From: Diplodia intermedia
Taxonomy: Eukaryota > Ascomycota > Dothideomycetes > Botryosphaeriales > Botryosphaeriaceae
Reading direction: 5' to 3'
Assembly: GCA_021495925.1 (NCBI GenBank)
Contig: JAKEKT010000046.1
Coordinates: 124,001-188,000, forward strand
DNA: 64,000 nucleotides
Part shown: piece after piece, positions 46,626 through 58,137 of the stretch
Layout of the letters: every line of letters starts with the position of its first letter
Position numbering within the stretch: position 1 is the stretch's first letter
Translations under genes and position numbers: made by a program
Notes under the pieces: model-generated
The model's database searches: none
What the model was told of the DNA's origin: nothing
Seen by the model: the letters and a program-made list of their open reading frames with translations, nothing else

Positions 46626-48814
46626 ATGCAGATGCTGAGCTGCCATGCCTGCCTCTGGCACTGTCTGCGCGCCGTCACTCACCGCCCACCACTCCCGCCC
46701 CCGAATGCCCTCATTCGCCGCGCCCAAACCCAGCGACCGCCGAGCCGAGCACTGGCACTCGCGCTGCAGCGCCGCCGTGACTACGCAACCGCAGCGGACC
46801 GCCAACCCGACGCCTTGGACGAGCACTTTGAGAAGGCAGGTGCTGCCAAAGCATACCAGCGAAGGGATTCCCGCAGCAGCCCCTTCAGGGAGCGACAGAG
46901 AGACCTATACCATGAGTCGAAGTTTCGGCAGGACATACGTGACGACATGAGGAAAAGCATAGTTGATCCGGGCCACTATGAGCTGTCTTCTACCGTGAAA
47001 AGGAGGCTGAAGACGGAGCTCGAATGGACCGGTGGGGACCCGCTCAGGCTTGCCGACACTGTCCAGAAAAGGCTGTCGAAGGGCGATGTCCAGCCGGTCT
47101 TGGACTTGGTGCGCTTCGCAAGCAACTCAATGGACTGTGTTGTGAGCTGGAACCACATCATAGACCATTTCATGAACCTTGGTCGCCCTACCCAGGCACT
47201 TAAGTTTTACAACGAGGTGCGACTGCCCTTCCTCAATCTAAGCCACTTGCTGACCCAGTATCCTCGGTCCAGATGAAGAAGCGGGCGCAGAAACCCGACT
47301 CCTATACCTTCCTAATTGTGCTACGAGGTCTCGGAAACCACGCACACACACCCTCCAGCCTCGGAAGCGCACTTGCTGTATACCACTCCATGTCCGCGCC
47401 GAATTCGCGGGTCCCGCCATCAACAATGCATACAAATGCGGCGCTACGAGTGTGCTCGAGAGCCAACGACATGGATGCCTTGTGGGGTATCGCAGCCAAG
47501 TTGCCCGAGAAGGGGGCAGGTGCTGCTGATGCCGTCACGTACACTACGATCCTTGGAGCCATCAGGCAGGATGCGCTTTTAGTGGCCCACTCGATGTCGG
47601 AGGATCAGGTTGCGCAAAAGCGAGAGGAGGGCATAGTGGATGGAAGGAGACTATGGGAAGACATAGTGACCAAATGGCGCTCTGGAGACATCATCATCGA
47701 CGAATTTCTAGTGTGCACCATGGGACAGCTGCTTCTGATTGGACAGCGTCCGAGGGACTGGGACGATATCCTGTCTCTCTTTGAGCAGACTATGGATATT
47801 CCCCGGCTTGCAAATCACCTAGGTGCTGATCGGAGGGCACCTAGGTGGCTTCCCGACACGCCCCGGGACATGAGGATAGAGGATTCGGCCAAGATTGATC
47901 CGACGGATAACACGCGTCGTGGCGGAGAATTTGACCCCGTCGAGCTCGGGAAAACAGTCGGACGTGGTCGGCGCAACGTGGCTTACGCAAAGCCGAACAA
48001 CCATTCCCTCTCTCTCATCTTGGAATCTTGCCTGAAAACGAATGCGAGAAAGGCGGCGGAGGACTACTGGCAGCTTCTCACCGGCCCAGATAGCTGGGGC
48101 ATTGTGCCAGACGAGGCCAACTTGCACATGTTCCTGCGCATCCTTCGCCAGACACGCTCATCCGCGGCGGTCGTCGAGTTCCTCAGAACCGAGTTCGGTA
48201 CTCGTATGGGCGTCAAGAAGCCGAAGACGTTCAGGATGGCAATGAGCACTTGCGTCAGGGACAAGAACAACCCCAATGTCTTCGACCATGCCAACGTCAT
48301 TTTGGACATGATGCTCACCACCCTCGTCGATCTGGATTTGCGCACTTTGGCGATGTACACAGATCTTTTGACGTCCCTGTCCCGGAGCGACCAAATTCAG
48401 AGCGGCCTCGAGCGATTGGTCCCTCATCTGGTGAACGTGAAGAGCATGCTCAACTACGGTAAGGATGACGGGCGCCAGCCACTTGGGCCGATGGATCGGG
48501 GAGCGGGTCTTGAGTTTCTCTCCGGGATTGTATCATGTTACGATCGTGTGATGGAACAGAAAGGCATTCCCCAGCAAGACTACGCGGCTCTCAGGGCCGG
48601 GAAGGCCAAGGTAGCGGCTTTTATTACGAGGGCAGCGAATAAAGAGCAGAAGAAGAAGAAGACGTTGGGTACGGGAAGCAGGCATCCGGAAAGCAACCAA
48701 GCGCGTCGGTCCCAGCTGGAACAGGGACAAAAGGAGGACAGCATGGGCCAATACCATGAAGAAGACGGGGGTGAACCGCAGCGTACGGAGGAGCGATATA
48801 CATTTGAAAGATGA
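46626..48814 (+). CDS. Pentatricopeptide-repeat protein, probably mitochondrial
   Basis: Exons 46626-47216 and 47273-48814 give about 710 residues, joined at KFYNE|MKKRAQKPDSYTFLIVLRGL. The N-terminus has many arginines and few acids (residues 1-50), as in a mitochondrial presequence. PPR-type helical pairs are visible: VVSWNHIIDHFMNLGRPTQALKFYNEMKKRAQKPDSYTFLIVLRGL, TMHTNAALRVCSRANDMDALWGIAAKL, NNHSLSLILESCLKTNARKAAEDYWQLL, EANLHMFLRILRQTRSSAAVVEFL, TFRMAMSTCVRDKN. The tail is charged and low-complexity (KEQKKKK, QLEQGQKEDS). Fungal PPR proteins act in mitochondrial RNA processing, stability and translation; the specific RNA cannot be told. A second in-frame ATG at 46632 is an alternative start. 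Confidence 0.85.
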
Positions 48815-49529
48815 TGTAGTCCATTGTTGGTGTGGTTGTGGTAGAGGTTTAGAAATAGCGACGTCGAGCGCAGCCTGGATGCATTCGCCTCGATCCTAGG
48901 GCGTTGACTTGCAACTGCTGAAGCGAGTACTTCAGCGTCGAGCATCTGCAATCCCCTGACTACATGGTGCTCGGATGATTGGGCGCTGATCAGTCCAGGA
49001 AAGAACGAGCTTGGTCTCTCCCTTTTCTCGAGGACATATTGCGGAGACGTCTTGTCCCTTTTTTGGGAATCCAATATGGAGGCGGAGTTAGATCGCTACG
49101 CTCGGAGATTGGATCGAAGCATGGTCGTTGGCGTGCATTCGTTGCAAGCTGGTTGCGTTTAGGTTGGCAGAAGGTTTGACGGACAAGGCAACCTGGCACA
49201 AACGGCGTCGATCAAGCAAGCATTCCGCCGCTGGGAAGGCTGTGGTTGAGGCGTCGGCAGCACGTGGGCGACAGGCGACAGGCGCGTGGAGCGAGGACGG
49301 GCCCCGCGCGCGTGGCGGCCGAGCGTCGGACCCTGGCCCTGTGGCCCCAAGTCAGTTGGAGCTTGTGCACCCCGTTCGTCTGAATCGCGTCTTCATTTAA
49401 GCTTCCACACGCGCGACTCACCTCACCCAAGCTTCTCCACCCTGCAACCCTCCACAGGCTTCAAGCCCCCTCATCCCCCTGCTGCTGCCTTCCTCATTCC
49501 ATCCCGCCTGCACCAGCTTCCAACTCACC
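48815..49529. other. Intergenic region between PPR gene and SFH5
   Basis: 715 bp with no supported gene. The last 100 bp before 49530 are pyrimidine-rich, consistent with a promoter and leader for SFH5. Confidence 0.5.
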
Positions 49530-50874
49530 ATGTCCGCTCCGACCGACGAGAAGAAGGTCGCGGCCGAGACGGCGCCCGACGCGAACGCCGAGCCCGCTCT
49601 CACTGAGCAGCCGGTTGGCGCGACCGCATCTACCGCGTCCGAGGTGCCCGCCGCTTCCACCACCGAAGAGGACGCGAAGCCCGAGCCCGCCGCGGCCCCT
49701 GCTACCGCCGTGGATGCCCCTACTGAGGCTGAGGCTAGCAAGACGGAGGAGGCCGAGAAGCCCGAGGTGCCTGCCAAGGATCAGGCTCCTGCCGCCACTG
49801 AGGGCCCGGTGTGGCCTCACCTTGCCGAGCAGCATCCTATCAATCTGCTTCTGGCTGCCCTGCCCGAGCTCATCACCGAAGCCAGTGGACACAGCGAGGT
49901 TTACGGCATCAACCTCGATCCAGCTGGACCCTTCCACACCAAGCTCATCCTGCAGAAGTTTCTCCGTGCAAACGCCAATGACCTTGGCAAGGCGAAGAGC
50001 CAACTCGGCGAGACTCTCAAGTGGCGGGGTACTTTCAAGCCGCTTGCTGCCCTCGAGGAGACCTTCACCAAGGATCGCTACGAGGGGTTGGGATACGTGA
50101 TTGAGGCTGAGGGAGTCCCTGGAAGCCCAAACAAGAAGGACATCATCACCTTCAACATCTATGGCGCCGTGAAGGATAACAAAGCTACCTTCGGCGACGT
50201 TGAGGCGTAAGTCATTTTGCACATCCCAAGGCTCACATTTGCTCCACTGATGGGCTTGACATAGTGAGGCGGTTTTCTTTGGCCACAAGCCTGAGATGCG
50301 CGAGAAGCTACCGGAACTCGCGCGCAAGCTCTTGCCGGCCAAGGAGCCGCTCCCCGCTGAGCAAGTCTGGCAGGGGGTTGTTTGCCAGGAGATATGATCC
50401 CTCTTCCTGCCGTACAGACCTTGCTAACTTATTCCCCACAACAGGTTCTTGCGCTGGCGCGTCGCGCTGATGGAGCTGGGCATCAAGAAGCTCAACCTGG
50501 CCAGTGCCACCGAGCCGATTCCTGACTACGGTGCCGGTCCCGATCCGTATCAGGGCATCCAGGTCCATGACTACCTCAGCGTCTCGTTCATCCGTCAGGA
50601 CCCCAACGTCAAGGCGGCCTCCCGTCGTACCATTGAACTCTTCTCCAAGGTCTACCCGGAGACCTTGAGCCGCAAATTCTTTGTGAACGTCCCCGCCGTC
50701 ATGGGCTGGATGTTCCAGGCTTTCAAGCTCATTCTCTCCAAGGAGACGACCAGGAAGTTCACCGTCCTCGCTTATGGCAACCAGCTTGCCGGTGAGCTTG
50801 GTACCAACGTGCCAGAGGCCTACGGCGGCAAGACCGGCGGCCTCGAGACCATCGGCGAGCAGACCAAGTTCTAG
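49530..50874 (+). CDS. SFH5: Sec14-like phosphatidylinositol transfer protein SFH5 (CRAL-TRIO)
   Basis: The preferred model joins 49530-50206 to 50445-50874 (368 residues), giving NATFGDVEA|FLRWRVALMELG without gaps relative to the family. The first 95 residues are an A/E/P-rich disordered region. Then come the CRAL-TRIO N-terminal helices (ILQKFLRANANDLGKAKSQLGETLKWR) and the lipid-binding domain (NIYGAVKDNKATFGDVEA, IQVHDYLSVSFIRQDPNVKAASRRTIELFSKVYPETLSRKFFVNVPAVMGWMFQAFK). Sfh5 transfers phosphatidylinositol and binds heme in yeast, at ER-plasma membrane sites. The 238-nt intron contains a coding-like segment from 50265 with a normal 58-nt intron before it; including it would insert about 30 residues and need a GC donor at 50361. 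Confidence 0.9.
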
Positions 50875-51701
50875 AAAAACTAACGTGTTGCTGCAACACG
50901 TTCTTCTTCACCCACTACTTTCTGTCTCAACCATCAAGCACCACTACTGGGAATGCGACGATTCGGGGTTTCAAGCATTCGGCGTTGCTCAGGCCGGAAT
51001 GATTTCATTTTTTCTTTTCCTGTTTTCGCCTGATACCATGGGAGATTTGCGATCAGATGGATTATCATCCTTCTCCACTCCGCTTCTGTTTTCTGCTTTT
51101 TCTTTTGTAGGGGGCAAGTTCTCACTACATAAAACGCGTGAGAGGAAGATTTCATTCGGGGTGTGGGCTTTTCCCGAAGATTAATAGCTGTTAGCTGTAG
51201 AACAAGTGAGGCAAGGAGGTATAATAGAACGCTTTATTCGCGTTAAATGAGTGTCGTGTTCTCCACTACGAGGTTGTTCACGTAGTATTGCAATCCTTTG
51301 TGAGCTGATCCTTGTCACCCTTCCACGACGTGTCAATCAATGTATTTCAGCTGCCACGCACACGCCTTCATGTATTATACCTTTCATTCACCAGTCACAG
51401 GCGCACACTACGTGTCCGATCCGCTCTGACATATGCACCCAGACCTGAATGAATGAAGGTACAGTGCTCAGCAGGACCATGAATGAGCCCTGTCTCCATA
51501 AAAGGTCTTCAACGTCGACTGCGACCTTCGCCTCTTCGACACCATCAGGAAGCCGACTTACAAATTTCGAAACTGTATTTCGCAACCCGGTTAGTAAAAC
51601 CAAACACCAAATTACTCACATACGCACTTAACCGCTAATACCTACACTAAATCTAACGCAGACCAGGGAACAAGCACATCGATATAACTACCGAACAAGG
51701 A

Positions 51702-51704
<3 letters not shown>
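50875..51704. other. Intergenic region 3' of SFH5
   Basis: About 830 bp with no supported gene; AT-rich toward the right, ending in a dinucleotide repeat. Confidence 0.5.

Positions 51705-51751
<47 letters not shown>
51705..51751. repeat. (AC)n microsatellite, about 23 units
   Basis: An uninterrupted run of AC dinucleotides, followed within 10 bp by a 12-base A run (51762-51773). The array lies about 30 bp upstream of a small ORF. Confidence 0.95.
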
Positions 51752-51752
<1 letters not shown>

Positions 51753-51778
51753 CCTAAAAGCAAAAAAAAAAAACATAA

Positions 51779-52177
51779 ATGAAGAAGATCGATGTGGTGT
51801 GGGTAGTCCCCGCCGTGATCGGCGGGCTGGTTGGTTTAGTCGTCGTTGTCCTACGTGTCCTAGATGGTTACAAAATGTCGAAGGATATGAGATACGTACG
51901 TGAGTTGGATGACTCGCCCAAGGAAGAGCAGGGGAGGGCCGAGGCTCATGCTGCTCGTGCTGCTGGGGCTGAGGCTGGGGCTACTACCGTCACTGCCACT
52001 GGTGGTGATGGTGGTGGTGGCGGCAGTGGTAATGAGCAGACCCGCGCATTCAAGCGAGCGGGCGAGTTGGAGGAAGGGAGGAGCGGAGGCGATCGGAGTG
52101 CGGTGGAGCTGGGTGTGCTGGGCCGAGGTGACGCGGTTGCAAGAGAAGAGGGGAAGACTGTGAGGTCTAAAACATAG
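51779..52177 (+). CDS. Small single-pass membrane ORF, uncertain
   Basis: 132 codons from ATG at 51779. Residues 5-28 form one hydrophobic segment (VVWVVPAVIGGLVGLVVVVLRVL), followed by a charged soluble part with low-complexity A and G runs. I do not recognize a family. The ORF follows a microsatellite and an A run directly, and no intron or conserved motif supports it. It could be a lineage-specific small membrane protein, a fragment, or chance. Confidence 0.35.
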   Translation: MKKIDVVWVVPAVIGGLVGLVVVVLRVLDGYKMSKDMRYVRELDDSPKEEQGRAEAHAARAAGAEAGATTVTATGGDGGGGGSGNEQTRAFKRAGELEEGRSGGDRSAVELGVLGRGDAVAREEGKTVRSKT

Positions 52178-52396
52178 CGACAGGCTAGACCTCCACTGAA
52201 CGAACTTCCATTATGCTCTGTCAAGGGTGAAGTTCGCCACTTGGATTCTGTAGTTGACAGAGCAGCGTCGTAGCACCGAGCTATCGTACCACTGGGCAGG
52301 GCCCGTCACAGAAACGTATCCCAAGCCAAGCCTCCAACAAACTGCAAGTGACTGCCTGGTCCGGTTGTACATACATACAAGACTGAACCCATTGTC

Positions 52397-52416
52397 GCTG
52401 GCTGGCTGGCTGGCTC
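52397..52416. repeat. (GGCT)n short tetranucleotide repeat
   Basis: About five GGCT units downstream of the small membrane ORF and just beyond the 3' end of the secreted-protein gene. Confidence 0.7.
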
Positions 52417-52433
52417 GTCCTCCGCCGCGCCGT

Positions 52434-53072
52434 TTACCCTTCATCGTCGGGTCTCAACGGGGGGAAGCGCGAGAACAAGGCGCTGTACCCGACATCAAGA
52501 ACGAACGCGATCCCGTAAGCCTCAAACACTCCACCCTGTTTCTTGTCCACCCTGTTCGTGTTGCAACCGTCGATTATCTTGCGGAAGACCTTTGCGCAAA
52601 CGTGTTTGTCGACCCTGTAGATGTGTGTCGCATCGGTCACATTGATCGTCATTTTTATGATGATCCAGCGGTAACCCCAGTCGATGGAGATCTCGTACTC
52701 TAGGGGTGTATCATGTTCTATTATGAAGTCGTGATAACCGGCGCAAAAGTAGTCGACGGCTTCGATGGGGTAGCGGCGCGTGACTTCTTTGCCTTCGTTT
52801 TTGCATTTGAGACTGACGAGAGGGTCGCCCGAGTCGAGCTTGAGTTGTACGGCTCGTTTGACATGTTTGGCTTGTTCGACTTGTACGGCTTGTTCGACTT
52901 GGACGGCTTGTTCGACTTGGACGGCTTGTTCAACTTGTTCGACTTGTACGGCTTGTTTGATTTGTTCGACTTGTACGGCGTGTTCGGCTTGTTCGAGGGG
53001 GGCTGGGCTGGCTGCTGCATAAGGAATGAGAAGCAGGGCGCCCAAGCCCTTGAGAAGGGTGAGGGGGCGCAT
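52434..53072 (-). CDS. Secreted cysteine-containing protein with N-terminal EQAVQV repeats (candidate effector)
   Basis: 212 codons from ATG at 53072-53070; no intron. The N-terminus MRPLTLLKGLGALLLIPYAAASPA is a clear signal peptide. Residues about 24-66 are imperfect repeats of VEQAVQ, encoded by 15/18-bp units at 52858-53005. The mature C-terminal part has four cysteines (LKCKN, YFCAGY, HVCAKV, DGCNTN) and the segment HVCAKVFRKIIDGCNTN...KQGG, a pattern seen in many small secreted fungal proteins, including the Ecp2/Hce2-like type. Function is unknown; plant or microbial interaction is inferred. A TATAAG box lies at 53129-53134. A longer start at 53120 lacks an ATG, so 53072 was chosen. 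Confidence 0.72.
   Translation of the reverse strand: MRPLTLLKGLGALLLIPYAAASPAPLEQAEHAVQVEQIKQAVQVEQVEQAVQVEQAVQVEQAVQVEQAKHVKRAVQLKLDSGDPLVSLKCKNEGKEVTRRYPIEAVDYFCAGYHDFIIEHDTPLEYEISIDWGYRWIIIKMTINVTDATHIYRVDKHVCAKVFRKIIDGCNTNRVDKKQGGVFEAYGIAFVLDVGYSALFSRFPPLRPDDEG
52858..53005 (-). repeat. Coding minisatellite in secreted-protein gene
   Basis: Tandem 15-18-bp units (plus strand core GGCTTGTTCGACTTG) repeat about eight times with small changes. All changes keep the frame and give the VEQ/AVQ pattern. Confidence 0.85.
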
Positions 53073-53128
53073 GTTGGCGTTGCTTCTTACCACGAGGAAG
53101 AAAACTTGTGCAAGGGACACGACAAGTA

Positions 53129-53134
53129 CTTATA
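53129..53134 (-). promoter_or_regulatory. TATA box of secreted-protein gene
   Basis: TATAAG on the minus strand, 57 bp upstream of the ATG at 53072; a suitable position for a regulated gene. Confidence 0.5.
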
Positions 53135-53799
53135 CTCCATGTGGCCAGATTTGGTACGTGTGCAATCGGTGATCCTTGGAAATGGGGGAGATTTTTCTTT
53201 TCCAAAAACCACGGAACTGGTGGACCCCTATCCCATTACTGGTACCGATGATGCACCAGAGACGTGGCGCGGCGTAAATGCAGCACGTAGAAGGCCCAAC
53301 GAAGACATGCGCCCTTTCTTTCTTTCTTTCTTTCTTTCTTTTTTTTCGATATATTCCAGTGGTTGCTCCTCGTCACGGGAAAATAACGTAACCGCACCAA
53401 ACTGCTACGTAGGGAGATTCCATCTTCCTTTACGAGACTCAAACAAATTCACTCATCTGAAACTTGCTCACTGTGATAGAACAAATGAACAGTTTTGCTA
53501 CGGTTTACACTTCTCAACACAAGCAAGTGCCTCCTTGCCTCCTGACCAGATCGAAACTCCAAAGCCCAGACTAGCAATGCGAAAGAGCAGCAAACCAACC
53601 CTCCCTCTCTACCATGATGCAGCCCCCATCCCAAGACAATACCCATTTCATTACCTCATCCGTAAGGAAATTAACAAACCAATCAATCTAAGCCAACGGA
53701 AGCGACCAGCACAAACCGCCATTCAGCTAACGCGGGTATCATAAGAGTCACACCTATCCCATCTCTTCACTGCGCACCTCCTCCTCCTCTTGTGCGGCT
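53135..53799. other. Spacer upstream of secreted-protein gene
   Basis: About 660 bp between two minus-strand genes, AT-rich, with a TTTC tetranucleotide run at 53315-53346. No gene is supported. Confidence 0.5.
53315..53346. repeat. (TTTC)n tetranucleotide repeat
   Basis: Six TTTC units followed by a T run, about 240 bp upstream of the secreted-protein ATG. Confidence 0.9.
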
Positions 53800-55437
53800 C
53801 TAAAGCCCCCTCCCCTTCCCCTCCCCACTGCCATTCAGCCCCTCATCCGCCCCTTCCGGCAACGGCACCGCCTTCGGATCCGGCAGGTCCAACACGGACG
53901 GCAGATCGACCACCCTCGGATCGCTACCGACCGGCTGTTCGTGGATCGTAAGTGGCGGCTCGTAAGCGCCGCCATCGTCGTTTCCACCGGACGGACCCCG
54001 ACTCGAGTGCATAGAGTCCGACGGTCCGGCCGCGGCGGCACCCTCGTCGCCGGATCCGGGCGGCTTGGTGCCGGGAACGAGCACGATCTTGGGCTCGACG
54101 CTAATGTCCGACTGCGAGGACTGGGCGCTGGCGGCTTCGCGCTCGAGGCGAACCTCGCGGCCGCGCTTGTGGCAGTAGTAGAAAACGAAGAGGAGGACTG
54201 CAGACAACACGATTAGCGGCCGCTTCGTTAAAGTGCTAGGACGAAGAAGACTAGGGACGAAGGACGGAAATGATGTAGTTGGAAATCTTACTGAATACGG
54301 CCAAGCTCATCAAGACGTTTGTCCCCGTCACGACTGCCGGGAAGCGCAACTTCAAGAAGTTTAGGATGGTCCGGAGCATGGTGGCGATGGCGCCCTGCTC
54401 AGTCACGAGCTTCTTCAGCGGCGGGTACTTCTTCGCGTACTTGTAGCCCTGCTTCGCGTACTTCTGGCTCTTGCCACCGGCCTTGCCGCCGTCCTGCTGT
54501 GCGCTCTGGGCATACAGATGGCTGTCCGGCTTCTCTGCGGCGGCGGCCATGAGCTCTGGGGCCAAGGCTGCCGTGACCTTGGTGGGAAGCTGCTTGATGA
54601 GCGTCTGTAGGAAGGGCGGCAGCGAGCCGTACATCTTGTCGAGCTGCTTCTCCGAGTCCTTGAGCAGGCGCTCCAGATCGTTGTAGGCGTGCGGCGCGCC
54701 GTTGACCAGGTCCTTGAGCACGAACTTGAACTTCTCCAGCAGCTCCTGCGACTCCTTGCTGAAGCTGAAGACGCGGTTGTTGACGGCGGCCAGGTTGAGC
54801 TGGTCCAGCACGTCCGCCAGGTCTTGCTTCTCCTTGGCCGCTTCCGCCTCGAGGTTGACGGTGCCGTCGGCGTTGAGCTCCACGCCCTTGCCATTGCGGA
54901 CCGTCTCGGCGGCGGCGGCCAGCGTCTCGGCGGCATGGTTGGTGTCCGTCTTGGACTGGCGCATGCTCTGAGAGTGTTTGCGTTAGTCAAGCTTTGGAGC
55001 TGGGCCTGCGTATGTCTTACCTTTGCGCGCCTGGGGATATCAGGAACCCATGACCAGTAGTTCTTCCTCTTCTTCTCGTCCGTGACGGGCGGCGACTGTG
55101 GCAGAGGAACCAGGTCGGCGCCGTCCATCAGCGCCGTCTGCGCATCCTTGCCCTTTGTCTGCGTCTGCGTCTGGGCGGCGGCGGCGTGGTCGTGGTCGAG
55201 GAGGACGGGAGCTGTGACAGCCTTCGGTCGTGCGGGCAGCGGCGGGGGAGTTTCTTCCTCCTCTTCACCCTGCGAGGTTATCCTCTCCAGGAAGGCTTCC
55301 TCCTCAGCATTCAGAATGGGCGACTTGGGCTCGGAGTCGCCCTGGGCTTCGGCAGCAGCCTGGGCGGCGGCGGCGCGCTCCTCGACCTTCTTGTCGCGAT
55401 TGCTCTTGAACTTCTTGATTGCAAAGTATTCCAGCAT
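53800..55437 (-). CDS. Conserved uncharacterized single-pass membrane protein
   Basis: Exons 55437-55021, 54967-54292 and 54197-53800 give about 496 residues. The N-terminal 140 residues are charged and disordered (MLEYFAIKKFKSNRDKKVEERAAAAQAA...). Residues about 175-310 are helical and familiar from uncharacterized Pezizomycotina proteins: KQDLADVLDQLNLAAVNNRVFSFSKESQELLEKFKFVLKDLVNG, AYNDLERLL, LPPFLQTLIKQLP. One membrane segment is completed across intron 2: VVTGTNVLMSLAVF|ILLFVFYYC, followed by HKRGREVRLE and an acidic, proline-rich tail. No enzyme motif is visible. All introns are GT-AG. Confidence 0.85.
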
Positions 55438-55826
55438 GGTTGCGAGGTCGGCGGGTCGATGGGTGAGAAGGGTGGTGGGTTCGGGTTCGGGGAAGTTAGG
55501 AAGGCGGGGGTTGTTGTTCCATTAGGTGTAGGCATGCGGTTGCGGGAGCTTGACGTAGGGTATGCGAAACGAACTGGCGCTGCGCTGCCAGGCTCTGCGG
55601 CAGGCAAATAATGCATGCATGTGACGGCGGGCCTATCAAGTCGCGGCGCCATGACGATCGAGCGCATGCATGGCGGCGACTACTGCTTGTGGCGCCAGCG
55701 GGGCGAGATCTTGGTCGCTGACTCTGTGACCCTCGTCCCGCTTGCGTCATCGTGTGCACAGCCCGCTCGCCTCTTTCAACAACACCACAGCATCCATGTG
55801 TATACGCCGCGCTACGGAACAATGCT

Positions 55827-58137
55827 CTACCAAGCCTCCCACTTCTGCCCGCCCATGGCCACCAGCCGGTTGAACAGCTCGTCCCTCAACGGCAGCGCCG
55901 TGACCTTCCACACGGCGCCCGTCTTGTCCGTGATCTCCAGCCCGTCTGCCACCTCCCTGTTCATCGCCCAGCCGACGACCAGCTTCGTCTTCCACCCGTA
56001 GCCGCCAATCTTCTTCAGCTCCCTAATCTCCGCCACCGGCACGCTCCACGCCGGGTGAATGCCGTCCTCGGCGCCCTTGGCGCCTTCGCTCTCGCTGCCC
56101 TCCATCCTCGCCTGCTGCCTGTCCACCTTCTTCTCCTCGGTGCTGAACGCCACGCACGGGATCGTCGCCTTGGTCGTGATGTACACCGCGCCCCTCCTGC
56201 CGTGGCACCTCCCCTTGAAGCTGATCGGCCCGCTCTTCCTCTCGTCGTCGCTCCTCCTCGCCGCGACGCCGAGGCGGTCCTTGGCCTTGTCCGACCCGGA
56301 CTTGGCCTTCACCTTGTCGGCGCCGATGGCCGTCTCGACGACGCCCTTGGTGGTGCCGCGGAAGAAGTTGACGAGCCGCGACCCCTTGCGGCCGTGCGCC
56401 TTGCCCTTGGCCGCGTCGATGTCGGCCCCCGCCGTCTCGTGCGCGACCGACTCGTCGTGCTGCGCGATTGCCGCGTCGAGCTCGGCCTCCGTCGCGTTGA
56501 GCGGCGGGTCGCCGCCCGTCGAGCGCAGCTGCTCGTCCGTGACGGCGGCGGGCGCGTCGGCCGGAGGGGTCGCGGCCGAAGGCGGCGGGGGAAGCGGCGC
56601 CTTGTTGGCCTCGCCGATGCGGAGCAGGGTGAGGGTCAGCTGGGCGTTGGTCGGCACGCCCTTGAGCAGCGTGTTGCGGATCTCGAGCAGCTTCTGCCAG
56701 TGCGGGAAGGTGTGGTTGAGCCAGGTCAGCCCGCGCGAGATGATGGGGTCGCCGAAGAATCCGAAGCCCGCGCCAAAGGTGATGCCCTTGACGAACATGT
56801 ACGAGGTGACGAACAAGGACATCAAAAGGAGCGGCGCCACGACCGCTGCGAGGCGGAGGCGATACGTGTTACGCGGGAAGGGCGGCGTCGGGGAGAGGGC
56901 GCTGCCAGAGATGATCAGTGACTTGGGGTGAGAAGCGGGTTCATGTCTCCGTACTTTCCAAACCTCTCCCACGTATCCGTCACTTCTGCGAGCCCATGCA
57001 TGACGGGCCTCATCTTCGACCACATGGCCGTCTCCATGGGCACCTTCGTCTTGTCATGCTTGGCCGTCGGCTTCTGTCCACTGGCCGCGTCCTTTGCATT
57101 GGCAACTCCCATGGCGAGCGCGGTGGGGTCTGGTGCTGTGTCTTGAGCCGCACTGTCGTCGGAAGGCGGCTCCGCTTGGGGATGCTTGCCGGCGACACTG
57201 CTGAGGGTGACGGAGGCGAGACCGTTGACGAAGTTGCTCGCCTCCTGCTCGACCGCCTCGCCCTTGTGGTTCTCGGGCGCGCCGGTTGCGCTGTCGTGGC
57301 TGCCCAGAACGCCCGCCTTCGGTTTCTGGACGCCGCCCGTCTTTGAGTCCACCAGAGCGATTGGCGCCGGCGGGAACAGGATGTCTCGCGACGGAGGGTA
57401 CGCAACCAGAGCCACGACGGTGGCAGCGAAGAGGGGGACCAGGAAGTCGAAAATCCAAGCGATGAAGTAGGCCTGGGGATCGGTTTAGTGGGATTCCACC
57501 GAGGAAGCTTTGCTGCCACACTTACAGTGCAAAACCACGCCGTCCTTCTCGTTTCTCTCCAGCTCCTGAGCCGTGCAACCTGCTTGGCCGCACCCAGCAT
57601 GCCAATAATCTGCCGCGATCAGCACGAAGCTCCAAAAACACGAGCGGGGGTGCGGCATCCACCCACCACCGTCATATACAACCTCTCCACATTCGCCCTC
57701 AGCTTATCCGGGCTAAACTCCTCCTCCTCCGCGATATTCAGGTCCAGGTTCCCCGGCACCGGCCTGTCGTACTGCTTGACGTGGTAGATCTGCTTGTCGA
57801 ACCGCCGCACCAGCAGCCACAGCTCGTCGTTGTCCATGCCGCCCACGAGCGGCTCCGCAATCTCCTGCTTCGGCTCGTGCCACCCCAGGTCGACCACCTC
57901 GGCGTCGTGCTCGCGCTGCGCCGCGCCCTTGCCAATCGCCTCGCCGTCGACGGCTTCCGGCTCGGCGTCGCCCGCCATGGCGAGCGCGTGCGACAGCGTC
58001 GGCTCGTCGCGCAGCGTCGCCGCGGCCGCCTCTTCCTTGGTCGGGTCCGTCGTCGCCGTCGTGTCCGAGGGGACGGGGATGGGCAGGAGGTCTTTGTAGA
58101 CCGCGCCCGGTCTGTTGTTGTTCGCGCTGTCCGCCAT
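55827..58137 (-). CDS. DUF3292 domain membrane protein
   Basis: Exons 58137-57667, 57609-57526, 57472-56955 and 56901-55827 give about 715 residues. The order of segments matches the fungal DUF3292 family: WHEPKQEIAEPLVGGMDNDELWLLVRRFDKQIYHVK, ARLRSWRETRRTAWFC|AYFIAWIFDFLVPLFAATVVALVAYP (first membrane region, joined across intron 2), MRPVMHGLAEVTDTWERFGN|ALSPTPPF, a second region RLAAVVAPLLLMSLFVTSYMFVKG, and a C-terminal soluble part with ITTKATIPCVAFSTEEKK and WKVTALPLRDELFNRLVAMGGQKWEAW. The biochemical role of DUF3292 is unknown. Intron lengths are 53-57 nt and all are GT-AG. Confidence 0.9.

Noticed and set aside
45918..46826. 302-codon minus-strand ORF
   Set aside because: Overlaps the start of the PPR gene on the opposite strand and has no recognizable motif.
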